DNA from: Arthrobacter pascens
GTDB taxonomy: Bacteria; Actinomycetota; Actinomycetes; Actinomycetales; Micrococcaceae
DNA length: 64,000 bases
Direction of reading: 5' to 3'
Assembly (NCBI RefSeq): GCF_030815585.1
Contig: NZ_JAUSWY010000001.1
Span: forward strand, 186,001 to 250,000
Under the pieces are notes generated by a model, which saw only the letters and a list, made by a program, of their open reading frames with translations, made no database searches and was not told the DNA's origin. This document shows, piece after piece, positions 56,336 to 63,976 of this stretch. Position 1 is the stretch's first letter; each line of letters opens with the position of its first letter. A program made the translations under genes and the position numbers.

Positions 56336-57792
56336 GCACTTCCTCGCTGGCGGCGAACGGCGGCCATCAGGCCCTCTTGCCGCGGGACAAACTGCAGCCC
56401 GGGATTGTCCACCTGGGCCTGGGCGCCTTTGCCCGCGCCCACACTGCGGTAATGACCGAAAACGCGATGCTTGCCTCCGGCGATTCGGATTGGGGGATCA
56501 CCGGAGTCACGCAGCGCTCGGACACCGTGGCGCGGCAGCTGGCACCGCAGGACGGCCTGTTCACCGTGACGGAGAGGGGAAGCGGTGCCGCGCCGCTGCG
56601 GATCGTGTCGAGCATCGTCGAGGCCATTTCAGGACGGGACAACCCCCGTGCCGTGACGGACCACATTGCCGCCCCGTCGACGTCGGTGGTGACCCTCACC
56701 GTCACGGAAAAGGGCTACCGGATCGATCCGCACACCGGAACGCTCAACATCAACGATGACCAGGTGCGGGCGGATCTTGCCGGACAGGCGCCGCAGACCT
56801 CGATCGGGCAGATCACCAGGGGACTCCAGGCGAGGGCCCGCACGGACGCCGGGCCGCTCACCGTCGTCTCCTGCGACAACCTGCCGGGCAACGGAGAGCT
56901 CACCGCCAGGCTGGTTCATGCCTTCGCAGCGGCGCTCCCCTCGGCCGAGGCGGATCCGCTGGTGTCCTGGCTGGACGCCAACGTCACCTTCCCCAACACG
57001 ATGGTGGACCGGATGGTGCCGGCCACCACGGCAGGCGACCTTGACGCCGTCGAGCGTGTACTCGGGCTCCGGGACGAGGCTGCCGTGGTGGCCGAACCCT
57101 TCCTGCAGTGGGTCATCGAAGACAACTTTGCCGCGCGCCGCCCGCGGTGGGAGGACGCCGGAGCGCTGTTCAGCTCCGACGTTGCCGCGTGGGAGGCAGC
57201 CAAGCTGCGCCTGCTGAACGCCAGCCACTCGATGCTCGCGTATCTGGGGCTGGCCACCGGCAAGCAGACCATCAGCGACGCCGTGCGGGAGGACGCGTTC
57301 CTCACCGCCTGTGCGGGCATGATGGCGCGGGAAGCCCTGCCCACAATAAGCCTGCCGCAAGGACTGGATGGCGAGGCGTACTGTGCCCAGGTGCTCAGCC
57401 GTTTCGCGAACCCCGCCCTGGGGCACACCACGGCCAAGGTGGGGAGCGACGGTTCCCAGAAGATCGGGCTGCGGCTGCTGACAACGGTGCGGCGCAACCT
57501 CGACGCCGGCAGCGAACCGCGGTGGGCCGCCCTGGCCGTGGCCGCCTGGATGCACCATGTGGCGTCCACACCGGCGGCGGACCTCAACGATCCGCTCGCT
57601 GCGGAACTCCAGGCGGCCCTTCCCGCGACACGCACTGCGGCCACCGTGGTCCCGGCGCTGCTTGGATGCCGCAGCATCTTCGACGGCGGGCTGGCAGCAC
57701 ACCGGGGTTTCTCGGACCTCCTCACACACTGGTACCGCATCATTGACACCCACGGGCTGGACGGCCTGAGAAATGAGATCAACCATGGCTGA
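56323..57792 (+). CDS. uxuB: fructuronate reductase/mannonate oxidoreductase (UxuB type)
   Basis: A member of the long-chain mannitol dehydrogenase family that interconverts D-fructuronate and D-mannonate with NAD(H). Key segments are GIVHLGLGAFARAHTAV, FPNTMVDRMVPATT and the catalytic KLRLLNASHSMLAYLG (Lys, Asn, His). The start is odd. In-frame TTG 56377 has no ribosome site and removes the usual N-terminal [10 protein letters not shown] segment. A perfect AAGGAG precedes an ATC at 56323 by seven bases. ATC is a very rare start codon; either it is used, or an ATG has mutated or been misread. From ATC the protein has 489 residues, normal for the family. Confidence 0.85.
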   Translation: MARLSTSSLAANGGHQALLPRDKLQPGIVHLGLGAFARAHTAVMTENAMLASGDSDWGITGVTQRSDTVARQLAPQDGLFTVTERGSGAAPLRIVSSIVEAISGRDNPRAVTDHIAAPSTSVVTLTVTEKGYRIDPHTGTLNINDDQVRADLAGQAPQTSIGQITRGLQARARTDAGPLTVVSCDNLPGNGELTARLVHAFAAALPSAEADPLVSWLDANVTFPNTMVDRMVPATTAGDLDAVERVLGLRDEAAVVAEPFLQWVIEDNFAARRPRWEDAGALFSSDVAAWEAAKLRLLNASHSMLAYLGLATGKQTISDAVREDAFLTACAGMMAREALPTISLPQGLDGEAYCAQVLSRFANPALGHTTAKVGSDGSQKIGLRLLTTVRRNLDAGSEPRWAALAVAAWMHHVASTPAADLNDPLAAELQAALPATRTAATVVPALLGCRSIFDGGLAAHRGFSDLLTHWYRIIDTHGLDGLRNEINHG

Positions 57793-58423
57793 CGCCACCA
57801 GCGTCCTGCAGGTTTCCCCGGTCATTCCTGTGGTGACCATCGACGATCCGCGGCACGCGGTTCCCGTCGCCAAGGCACTGGCCGACGGCGGCATCCGCAT
57901 CATTGAGCTCACGCTGCGGACCGACAGTGCGCTCACGTCCCTGGCACTCATCGCCAACGAAGTCCCGGACATCCTGGTCGGCGCGGGCACAGTCCTCACG
58001 GCTGCGCAGGCGGACGCCGCCGTCTCCGCCGGGGCCCAGTTCCTGGTCAGCCCCGGCGTGACGGCATCATTGCTGGACCACCTGCTGACCCTCGGCCTCC
58101 CGGTGCTGCCCGGCGTGGCGACGGTGGGGGAAGTGATGGCTGTCCAGGAGCGCGGCCTGGCGGCCATGAAGTTTTTCCCGGCCGGGCCAGCCGGCGGACC
58201 CGCGTACCTGGCCGCGATAGGGGCCCCCATCCCGCAGGTCCGGTTCTGCCCCACCGGCGGGGTGAGCCTGGCTTCCGCGCCGGATTACCTGAAACTGCCC
58301 AACGTCCCGTGCGTCGGCGGCAGCTGGCTGACACCCCGCAGCGCCGTGGAAAGCGACGACTGGAGCCAGATCACCGCGCTGGCCCGGCAGGCAACGGAGC
58401 TCCTGGGCCGGCCGCTGGGTTAG
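57785..58423 (+). CDS. eda: KDPG/KHG aldolase
   Basis: A 212-residue class I aldolase that splits 2-keto-3-deoxy-6-phosphogluconate into pyruvate and glyceraldehyde-3-phosphate. The Glu of IIELTLRT, the Schiff-base Lys of LAAMKFFPAGPAGG and the phosphate loop CPTGGV are present. Its ATG at 57785 overlaps the uxuB stop by eight bases. It is the last gene of the operon, completing mannonate to central metabolism in one transcript. Confidence 0.95.
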   Translation: MADATSVLQVSPVIPVVTIDDPRHAVPVAKALADGGIRIIELTLRTDSALTSLALIANEVPDILVGAGTVLTAAQADAAVSAGAQFLVSPGVTASLLDHLLTLGLPVLPGVATVGEVMAVQERGLAAMKFFPAGPAGGPAYLAAIGAPIPQVRFCPTGGVSLASAPDYLKLPNVPCVGGSWLTPRSAVESDDWSQITALARQATELLGRPLG

Positions 58424-58436
58424 CCCAGCTCGCCGG

Positions 58437-58452
58437 TCCCCGGCCGCGGGGA
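58437..58452 (+). terminator. possible hairpin terminator after eda
   Basis: TCCCCG-GCCG-CGGGGA, 13 bases after the eda stop. There is no T-run, so it may be only a weak or Rho-assisted terminator. Confidence 0.35.
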
Positions 58453-58514
58453 GGGGGAGGACCCGGGACCAGAGTTCGTCTGGGATCTCCCTCACGCTAT
58501 TCTGCATGCTTGCC

Positions 58515-58553
58515 TGCGCTGATACCGTGGTTGCCACCCATCAAGGAGGAGTC
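58515..58553 (+). promoter_or_regulatory. conserved leader of the small acidic gene (copy B)
   Basis: TGCGCTGATACC and a 27-base leader ending AAGGAGGAG, matching the leader of copy A at 40337. The conservation covers non-coding bases, so it is likely a shared promoter or leader element rather than chance. Confidence 0.45.
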
Positions 58554-58739
58554 ATGACCATCAGCTCACCTGATTCATTTCCCAGCGACGATCCGCAGGA
58601 AGTGGCAGCCCCTGGCGAGACCGGAAACAAGAAGGCCGACGGCGGGATCCCGGCCGGGGATGAAGGTGTTGGCCTGGGTGCCACGGGGGAGCCCAACACG
58701 TTTGAGCCCGAAGACGATCCCGGGGCTGCAGACACGTAG
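58554..58739 (+). CDS. small acidic protein, copy B (61 aa)
   Basis: A 61-residue paralogue of the gene at 40377-40568. It shares the order SSPDSFP (SPESMP in copy A), DGGIPAGDEGVGLGAT and EPNTFEPEDDP, and the same AAGGAGGAG ribosome site. It is acidic, lacks cysteine and a signal peptide, and is probably disordered. Two copies in 18 kb with conserved leaders suggest an abundant small-protein family; its function is unknown to me. Confidence 0.8.
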   Translation: MTISSPDSFPSDDPQEVAAPGETGNKKADGGIPAGDEGVGLGATGEPNTFEPEDDPGAADT

Positions 58740-58757
58740 CCGACGGGCTGGTTGCAA

Positions 58758-59396
58758 ATGCCCCCGCCGAGAAAACCATTTGCCGAAAAAGAGGTAGTCA
58801 CCGACTACGCATGGCAGGGCGAGGACGACCCTGCCCGGCTGGACGCGGCCACCATCATTTTCCGTCCCGGCAGGCTCAGTGCGCATGGGATCTCACGCAC
58901 TCATGCCTACGCCTTGAGCTGGGCCTTGGAAACCGGGGACCAGTGGATCACCAGGAGCCTTGCGGTGTCCGTTCACGGCCAGGGCTGGAGCCGGTGGCTT
59001 GAGCTGGAACGCACCCAAGGCGGGGCCTGGACTTCACAGGCCGGGGCCTCCGGAGAAACATCCCTGCCGCCTCCGGGCATCATCACCGCCGCTGCGGACC
59101 TCAGCGACGCACTGGACTGTGACCTTGGGTTATGCCCCATGACAAACACGATGCCCATAAGACGCCTGAACCTTCTGTCTCCGGCGGCCTCCGGCCAAGA
59201 ATCAGAATTGACCATGGCATGGGTGGACGTTCCAAGCCTGAGAGTGTTCCCCAGCAGGCAGAGATATAGCAGCTCAGGAGCCGCTGCCCACGCTGTCCGC
59301 TTCAGCTCTGAGGATGGAAATTTCACGGCAGAACTCACAACTGACCAGCACGGAGTCGTGACACGGTACCCGGGTCTTGCCACGCTCCGGCCTTAG
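58758..59396 (+). CDS. putative glycolipid-binding domain protein
   Basis: A 212-residue protein matching the putative glycolipid-binding family (DUF1089-like). The conserved segment CPMTNTMPIRRLNL is diagnostic, and TMAWVDVPSLRVFPSRQRY is a typical C-terminal strand pair. The front holds YAWQGEDDPARLDAATI. It lacks a signal peptide. The family is structurally related to lipid-binding beta-barrels, and its function is not known. The start is ATG 58758; an in-frame TTG is two codons earlier. Confidence 0.8.
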   Translation: MPPPRKPFAEKEVVTDYAWQGEDDPARLDAATIIFRPGRLSAHGISRTHAYALSWALETGDQWITRSLAVSVHGQGWSRWLELERTQGGAWTSQAGASGETSLPPPGIITAAADLSDALDCDLGLCPMTNTMPIRRLNLLSPAASGQESELTMAWVDVPSLRVFPSRQRYSSSGAAAHAVRFSSEDGNFTAELTTDQHGVVTRYPGLATLRP

Positions 59397-59407
59397 CGTG
59401 CCCGGAA

Positions 59408-60060
59408 TCAGACCGTCTCCGGGACCCGCAGCACTTCCAAGGCTGTCAGCCATGCCTTTTCCAGGATCCGCAATACCAGGGCGCCCGCTGGGTCGTATGC
59501 GCGGGCGGGGCCGGCAGCTGACATTCGATCACTCCCGCGCTTGACCAGAGCGTTCCAGATCTTCGCGGGAGCCAGGACAATGTCGAAGCGGGTGCGTGCC
59601 CAGCCGCGGCTGGACAGATTTCTTCCGTCGGGCGTGGGAGTGCCCGGGGACTGGGGTTCGAACCTCTTGATCAGGGATTCCTTGACGCCGAACACGCTGT
59701 CGCCGATGTCGATCTGGGGATCACCCTCCACAAAGATGTGTGTCACGAGGGTCCGTAGTCCCGTGGCTGTGACCATAAAGTGCAGATGCGAAGCCCGGAC
59801 CGGGGAGCGGCCTGTGGCTTCGAGCATCCTGCCCACGGGCCCGTCGTGGGGAATGGGGTACGGCGTGGGAGTAAGGCCCCAGAATGCGTACTTGCCGTCG
59901 TTCGTCCGCAAAGAGGTGCGCCCGTCCGGCCACTCTGTGGTCTGTGTACTGCACATCATAGAAACCGTCCTCGTCCGCCTCCCAGACCTCGATCCGCGCG
60001 CCTGGGACCGGGCGGCCTTCGGTGTCGGTGACGGCACCTTCAATCCCGGCGTTTCTCCTC
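59408..60060 (-). pseudogene. decayed intradiol ring-cleavage dioxygenase
   Basis: Remains of a hydroxyquinol/chlorocatechol 1,2-dioxygenase-like gene. One frame holds [20 protein letters not shown] then [14 protein letters not shown] (first Fe-binding Tyr). A second frame holds [35 protein letters not shown] (second Tyr), [11 protein letters not shown] (two His) and [15 protein letters not shown]. The frames must switch near 59925-59945. About 100 N-terminal residues are missing upstream of 60060, and the last 40 residues after DIVLAP run on past the usual end. Truncation plus frameshift shows it is a pseudogene, not a sequencing slip. Confidence 0.85.
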
Positions 60061-60241
60061 CGGATGCCCGGCCCTGGTGATCCGCGCCAGCGCTGCAGCC
60101 CCCAGTTCCGGGCGCGGCCGGAGTGACATGACCGCCTAGGCTGCGCTCCTCCACTAGGCTGGCACCGGAGAAAACCCACGAGGCAGACGGGCCTGGATTG
60201 GCGCCCGCCCCGCCCCGAGCCGACGGAGCTATTGGAGACCC

Positions 60242-61162
60242 ATGACCCGGACCATCAGTGTGAGCCTGCCCGATGCGGCACTTCGCGAGTACCTGAAGCC
60301 GACCCCGGACGTCACGGTTCTTGAGTGGAACCTTGCTGCCGAACCGCCGCAACGGCAGATTGACATCGTGGTGCCCCCGTACATGGGCGGGGCGCGGATT
60401 CTGCGGAATCTTGAGGCCGTGGAGACGGCGCTGGTGCAGAGCCAGTCCATCGGATACGACGGCGTGGCGGAGGCGCTCCCGCCCGGACGGGTCTTCGCCA
60501 ATGCCGCCGGTGTGCACGAGACGTCCACCGCGGAACTGGTCCTGGCCATGATCCTGGCCAGCCAGCGGGAGTTTCCCCGCCTTTTGAAGAACCAGCAGGA
60601 GGGCCTGTGGGAAACGAAGCCCACCGCCAGCCTTGCCGACCGCCGTGTCCTCATTGTGGGCTACGGCGGCGTGGGAAAGGCCATTGAACAGCGGCTTCTC
60701 CCATTCGAAACCGTTGTCACGCGCGTGGCCAGTAAAGCGCGGACGGATGAGAACGGCGTGGTCCATGGAATTGCGGAGCTGCCCTCGCTGCTGCCGGACC
60801 ACGACATTGTGATTGTGGGGGTACCCCTCAGCGACGCCACGCGGCACCTCGTCGATGACGCTTTCCTTGCGGCAATGCCCGACGGCGCGTTGCTGGTCAA
60901 TGTGGCCCGCGGCCCGGTGGCGGACACGGACGCCCTTGTCCGCCACACCGGTTCCGGACGGATCCGGGCCGCGCTGGACGTTACGGACCCCGAGCCGCTA
61001 CCCCGGGACCACCCGCTCTGGGGCACACCCGGCGTCATCATCACCCCGCACGTTGGCGGGGCGAGCTCCGCGATGCGTCCGCGGATGGGCCGGCTGCTGC
61101 AGCGGCAGATCGACCTAATGCTGGCGGGGGAACCGCCGGTGAATGTGGTGCTGGGCGGCTGA
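60242..61162 (+). CDS. D-isomer-specific 2-hydroxyacid dehydrogenase
   Basis: A 306-residue NAD-dependent dehydrogenase. The Rossmann motif is [15 protein letters not shown], the substrate Arg is in [15 protein letters not shown], and the Glu/His relay is in [15 protein letters not shown] and ITPHVGG. It reduces a 2-keto acid or oxidises a D-2-hydroxy acid; glyoxylate, hydroxypyruvate and phosphoglycerate-like substrates are all possible. The ATG follows GGAGACCC. Single gene. Confidence 0.92.
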   Translation: MTRTISVSLPDAALREYLKPTPDVTVLEWNLAAEPPQRQIDIVVPPYMGGARILRNLEAVETALVQSQSIGYDGVAEALPPGRVFANAAGVHETSTAELVLAMILASQREFPRLLKNQQEGLWETKPTASLADRRVLIVGYGGVGKAIEQRLLPFETVVTRVASKARTDENGVVHGIAELPSLLPDHDIVIVGVPLSDATRHLVDDAFLAAMPDGALLVNVARGPVADTDALVRHTGSGRIRAALDVTDPEPLPRDHPLWGTPGVIITPHVGGASSAMRPRMGRLLQRQIDLMLAGEPPVNVVLGG

Positions 61163-61236
61163 ACTTAAAAGGCTCATGAATAGACCGTTGGTCACATCCG
61201 GGCAGCGGTCCTAACAGTCCGGCGCCTAGGTCACGC

Positions 61237-61253
61237 ACGCCCCGCAGGGGCGT
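61237..61253 (+). terminator. short hairpin after the hydroxyacid dehydrogenase
   Basis: ACGCCCC-GCA-GGGGCGT, 75 bases after the stop. GC-rich and compact but without a T-run, so termination is possible rather than certain. Confidence 0.4.
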
Positions 61254-61340
61254 CACCATTCCATGCGCTGTCGAATGAAGTCCAATGAATACAGGTAGAT
61301 CCCTGCCTGCTTAGAGAAGGATACTCGCACCCACAACTTG

Positions 61341-61368
61341 AATAATGTTAAAAAGCTTTAACATTATT
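61341..61368. promoter_or_regulatory. 28-bp perfect palindrome before the DUF2089-like gene
   Basis: Twelve-base arms AATAATGTTAAA and TTTAACATTATT around AAGC. It ends three bases before the ATG at 61372. It is strikingly AT-rich for this genome. The downstream gene codes for an HTH protein, so autoregulation by steric block of promoter or ribosome is likely. Confidence 0.7.
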
Positions 61369-61371
61369 TAC

Positions 61372-61674
61372 ATGGAGACCAGCAAGTGGATGGACGAGTT
61401 GAGCGAGAGCGACCTCGGCTTCATCAGGTCAATGATTCTCCACTCCGGCTCCCTCAAGGCTTTGGCCGGCGAATATGGCGTCTCATACCCGACGGTGCGT
61501 AGCCGCTTGGACAAGATCATCGAGAAAATACAGGTGGCTGAAAGCACTAGCTTTGATGAATTCTCGCAGAAAATTTTTGCAATGGCCATTGAAGGACGCA
61601 TTACGCGTGATGCTGCCAAACGCATTATAGAACTGCACCACATGCAACCAGGGGGAAATTATGGACAACATTAA
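61372..61674 (+). CDS. DUF2089-like HTH regulator
   Basis: A 100-residue DNA-binding protein. The HTH is GSLKALAGEYGVSYPTVRSR with LDKIIEKI after it, as in the C-terminal part of DUF2089 proteins; the N-terminal zinc-ribbon-like region of that family is absent. A helical tail (ITRDAAKRIIELH) follows. The start at ATG 61372 abuts the palindrome 61341-61368. It overlaps the membrane-protein gene by 14 bases, so the two form a regulator/membrane pair of a type often used for envelope stress sensing. Confidence 0.75.
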   Translation: METSKWMDELSESDLGFIRSMILHSGSLKALAGEYGVSYPTVRSRLDKIIEKIQVAESTSFDEFSQKIFAMAIEGRITRDAAKRIIELHHMQPGGNYGQH

Positions 61675-61966
61675 TCCGACAGTAGCCACTCTTTGCCTTA
61701 TCGCCGTGGCTGCAGTGCACAGGTTTATCTTGTCGAACCGTCGACAAAAATTCCTCGGAGCAATCATTCCCATGATCTGGCTCGTCGCTGCAGTGGTCCT
61801 GGCTGCCAACGGCATGCTATCCGGACTTGGGGCATGGGTGAGCGCTCTCGTCGTTATGGTTGGGCTGCTCATTATTTGGTGGTCCGGCCAAGTGTCCTAC
61901 CGGAAGCGTCTTGACAGTGAAAATGCTCGGATTGACAGCGTCAATGCGAGCAGGTCGTTGAAGTAG
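61661..61966 (+). CDS. small membrane protein (101 aa)
   Basis: A 101-residue protein with three hydrophobic segments (TVATLCLIAVAAVHRFIL; FLGAIIPMIWLVAAVVLAAN; LGAWVSALVVMVGLLIIWW) and a charged C-terminal tail of about 25 residues. It is co-translated with the DUF2089-like regulator (14-base overlap). It has no enzymatic motif. It may be the sensor or the target of that regulator; this is inferred from gene order. Confidence 0.75.
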   Translation: MDNINPTVATLCLIAVAAVHRFILSNRRQKFLGAIIPMIWLVAAVVLAANGMLSGLGAWVSALVVMVGLLIIWWSGQVSYRKRLDSENARIDSVNASRSLK

Positions 61967-62205
61967 GGGCGCACTAGCAGATGGAAGGCGTTCGCCTCGA
62001 TTACACGCATTCGAACATACAGAGCGGTGTGGAGTACAGGGCCAGCTCCGAAGATCCAGTTGCAAGCGGCTTAGGCGCGCTGCCGCGCCGCGTGGAGGGT
62101 TTTCCAGATTGGGCGAGAGGACGCTGTTCTTCTCCTGGGGTGAGGCGTACTCTGAGCGGAATCCTGCCCCGGACTTGGGTTCCAGGAGCAAATGGGGAAG
62201 GGCGG

Positions 62206-62484
62206 ATGAGCGAGATGACACTCAAAGAAGAGTGGGAACGGCTTGATTCTGAGACGCGCCAGTGGCTCCTGGCCAATCCGGGATGCGTGCTGGTGCCGCG
62301 CACCGTCACCGCCCGGATAAAACAGGAGTCCGTCAGCCGCATCGAAGTCGACGACCACGGCCAGATGATGCTTTCCCGTGAGGATCTCGATTTCATCCGC
62401 GAAAAAGGAGCTGACGCGGACGCGGGCCAAGGCAGTGTGGATTTCCGGTTCTTCGATGCAACACAGCCCCGAACGCCCGACTAA
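62206..62484 (+). CDS. hypothetical protein (92 aa)
   Basis: A 92-residue, mostly helical-looking and acidic protein (EEWERLDSETRQWLLANPGC; RIEVDDHGQMMLSREDLDFI). No family is recognised. Start at ATG 62206 after a purine-rich GGGGAAGGGCGG; the upstream extension of the frame is not protein-like. It has no signal peptide or membrane segment. It converges on the HPt gene. Confidence 0.6.
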   Translation: MSEMTLKEEWERLDSETRQWLLANPGCVLVPRTVTARIKQESVSRIEVDDHGQMMLSREDLDFIREKGADADAGQGSVDFRFFDATQPRTPD

Positions 62485-62538
62485 AACGTGTGCTTCTACG
62501 AGGCAGGCAGAGGTCAGTGCCCTGCAGACGGAGACGCG

Positions 62539-62952
62539 TCAGGTATTGTCTGGCTTCTGCCGTTGATGAGTTTGCAGACGGTGAATAGTTTGCCAGCTGC
62601 ACTGCTTAATTCGGATGAAGCGGGCTGCGGCAAGCCGGGGCAGAGCGAGAGCGGGGTCAGCCTCGTCGAGGGTATCTGCACGAATGGACCGTTCCAGGTC
62701 CACTGCAAGGCTGGCGAGGCGCTCCGCACCTACCATCTGGCTGGAGGTCTTGAGGCTGAGGACCGCATCCAGGGCACCTGCAAGGTCGCCGGTGGTCAGG
62801 GTCAGGCGGAGCCGTTCATTCCTGTGGGGCAGGTATTCGATGAAATCCCGGACGAAGACCTTCCAAACTCCATCGTCATTCAAATCGGCGCGCAGCATCT
62901 CCAGCACAGATGAGTCCATAAGAGGCGGTGGGTCGCTGGGCGGCTCGGTCAC
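62539..62952 (-). CDS. HPt-domain protein lacking the phospho-histidine
   Basis: A 137-residue protein with the helical fold of histidine phosphotransfer domains: VWKVFVRDFIEYLPHRNERL, then LDAVLSLKTSSQMVGAERLA, then AVDLERSI. In active HPt proteins the second motif reads A-H-x-L-K-x-S; here Leu65 (codon CTC) occupies the His position, one base change from CAC. Residues after about 100 (RLAAARFIRIKQCSWQTIHR) are an unusual basic tail. Without His it cannot relay phosphate. It may be a pseudo-HPt binding partner, or decayed. No hybrid kinase adjoins. Confidence 0.75.
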   Translation of the reverse strand: MTEPPSDPPPLMDSSVLEMLRADLNDDGVWKVFVRDFIEYLPHRNERLRLTLTTGDLAGALDAVLSLKTSSQMVGAERLASLAVDLERSIRADTLDEADPALALPRLAAARFIRIKQCSWQTIHRLQTHQRQKPDNT

Positions 62953-63517
62953 GGAAGGTGCCAGCGCTGGAGGGGCTCCCGGTCCACTGTCGAAAGTGGG
63001 ATTCTGGGGAGCCTACTTGAAGCTCCTTCAAGATGGTCTCCGCGACCGCACGGACGTTGACGTTCTGGTGCCCAGACAACTTGGGGATGACCGACTTCAG
63101 CAGTGTGCAGTGCCCCACGAACCTGTCGTTCCATGGCCATACCCCGCGCCTCCCGTCCTCAGCTGGATGCCCACGGATGCCGCGGGTCCTCCCGATCGAC
63201 GTTACGGGGCAGGGGATGGGAGAACACGAGTAATGGGTACTCGCATTTTCTGCTTCTGCTTCCTCATCGTGCTCTGTTTCAGAACAGCTTTGGCACAGGC
63301 GGGGGTTATGAAGAGAGGTGGTAGTAGTCGGAATCGGTGCCGCGAGCCGTCGGCAGCGGGATAGCCCCGATGCTTCGGAGTGTCCCATTTCCAAGGATGC
63401 GGGACGGGGATGTTGTGCTGATGGATGAGAAGCCAACTTTTGTTGGTGGATGCCAGTTTGAGGGGTCCGTGCCCGGTATCGTGCTCATTAGCACTGCAGT
63501 TGAAGGAAAGAAGCGCG
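62953..63517. other. 565-bp region without a supportable gene
   Basis: Several overlapping frames exist on both strands, but none has protein-like composition or a ribosome site that I trust. The minus frame 62876-63436 is the longest and runs into the HPt gene. The region lies between the divergent HPt and 138-residue genes and holds one copy (63382-63405) of a short palindromic repeat. It may contain promoters, a small RNA or gene remnants. Confidence 0.4.
63382..63405. repeat. 24-bp palindromic repeat, copy 1
   Basis: GTCCCATTTCCAAGG then ATGCGGGAC. The ends GTCCC/GGGAC are inverted. It matches the copy at 63977-64000 in 20 of 24 positions. The two copies bracket the 138-residue gene. Confidence 0.55.
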
Positions 63518-63934
63518 ATGACGGAGATTTCCAAGGAGGCGGATCCTTTGACGGGTGACACTGTCCTGTCGCTGGGGCTTCATCCGAGCGCCGTCGACCT
63601 CTCTCAGCATCCAGAGCTAACACAGGAGATGCTGGAGGCTCGGATCGAGGCGGGCGAGGCAGCCATCCGCGAGGCGGGATACGATATCGTGCCTTGCCTA
63701 GTCACCTCGGACCTCGACCAAGCCGAAAAGAGCGTGCGGGAGTGCCTGGCCGTCCGTCCGGTCCAGGTAGTGATGATCGGGGCCGGCCTGCGAATGGCAG
63801 GGGAGCACACCTTGCTGTTCGAGCGCGTTCTCAACTTACTGAATGAGCTGGTACCGGGCGTGGTGTTTTGTTTCAACACCTCACCAGAGACCACCCTCGA
63901 TGCATTGCGCCGGTGGGCGCGCCCTAGCAACTGA
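63518..63934 (+). CDS. conserved-looking hypothetical protein (138 aa)
   Basis: A 138-residue protein of alternating strands and helices: SLGLHPSAVDLSQHP, then YDIVPCLVTSDLDQAEKSV, VRPVQVVMIGAGLRMAGEH and LNELVPGVVFCFNTSPETTL. The pattern suggests a Rossmann-like or receiver-like alpha/beta fold, but with no nucleotide motif or phospho-acceptor that I can name. Start ATG 63518 after GAAGGAAAG. It lies between two copies of a 24-bp palindrome. Confidence 0.65.
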   Translation: MTEISKEADPLTGDTVLSLGLHPSAVDLSQHPELTQEMLEARIEAGEAAIREAGYDIVPCLVTSDLDQAEKSVRECLAVRPVQVVMIGAGLRMAGEHTLLFERVLNLLNELVPGVVFCFNTSPETTLDALRRWARPSN

Positions 63935-63976
63935 GACGGCCTCAGGACTCAATCTAGGAATCTCACCCTCCGGTGT

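Noticed and set aside
56629..58254. 541-codon minus-strand frame opposite uxuB and eda
   Set aside because: Shadow frame of high-GC coding DNA; the plus strand has catalytic motifs throughout.
62876..63436. 186-codon minus frame upstream of the HPt gene
   Set aside because: Overlaps the HPt start in another frame, lacks a ribosome site, and most of it is low-complexity His/Pro/Ser/Arg; no domain seen.
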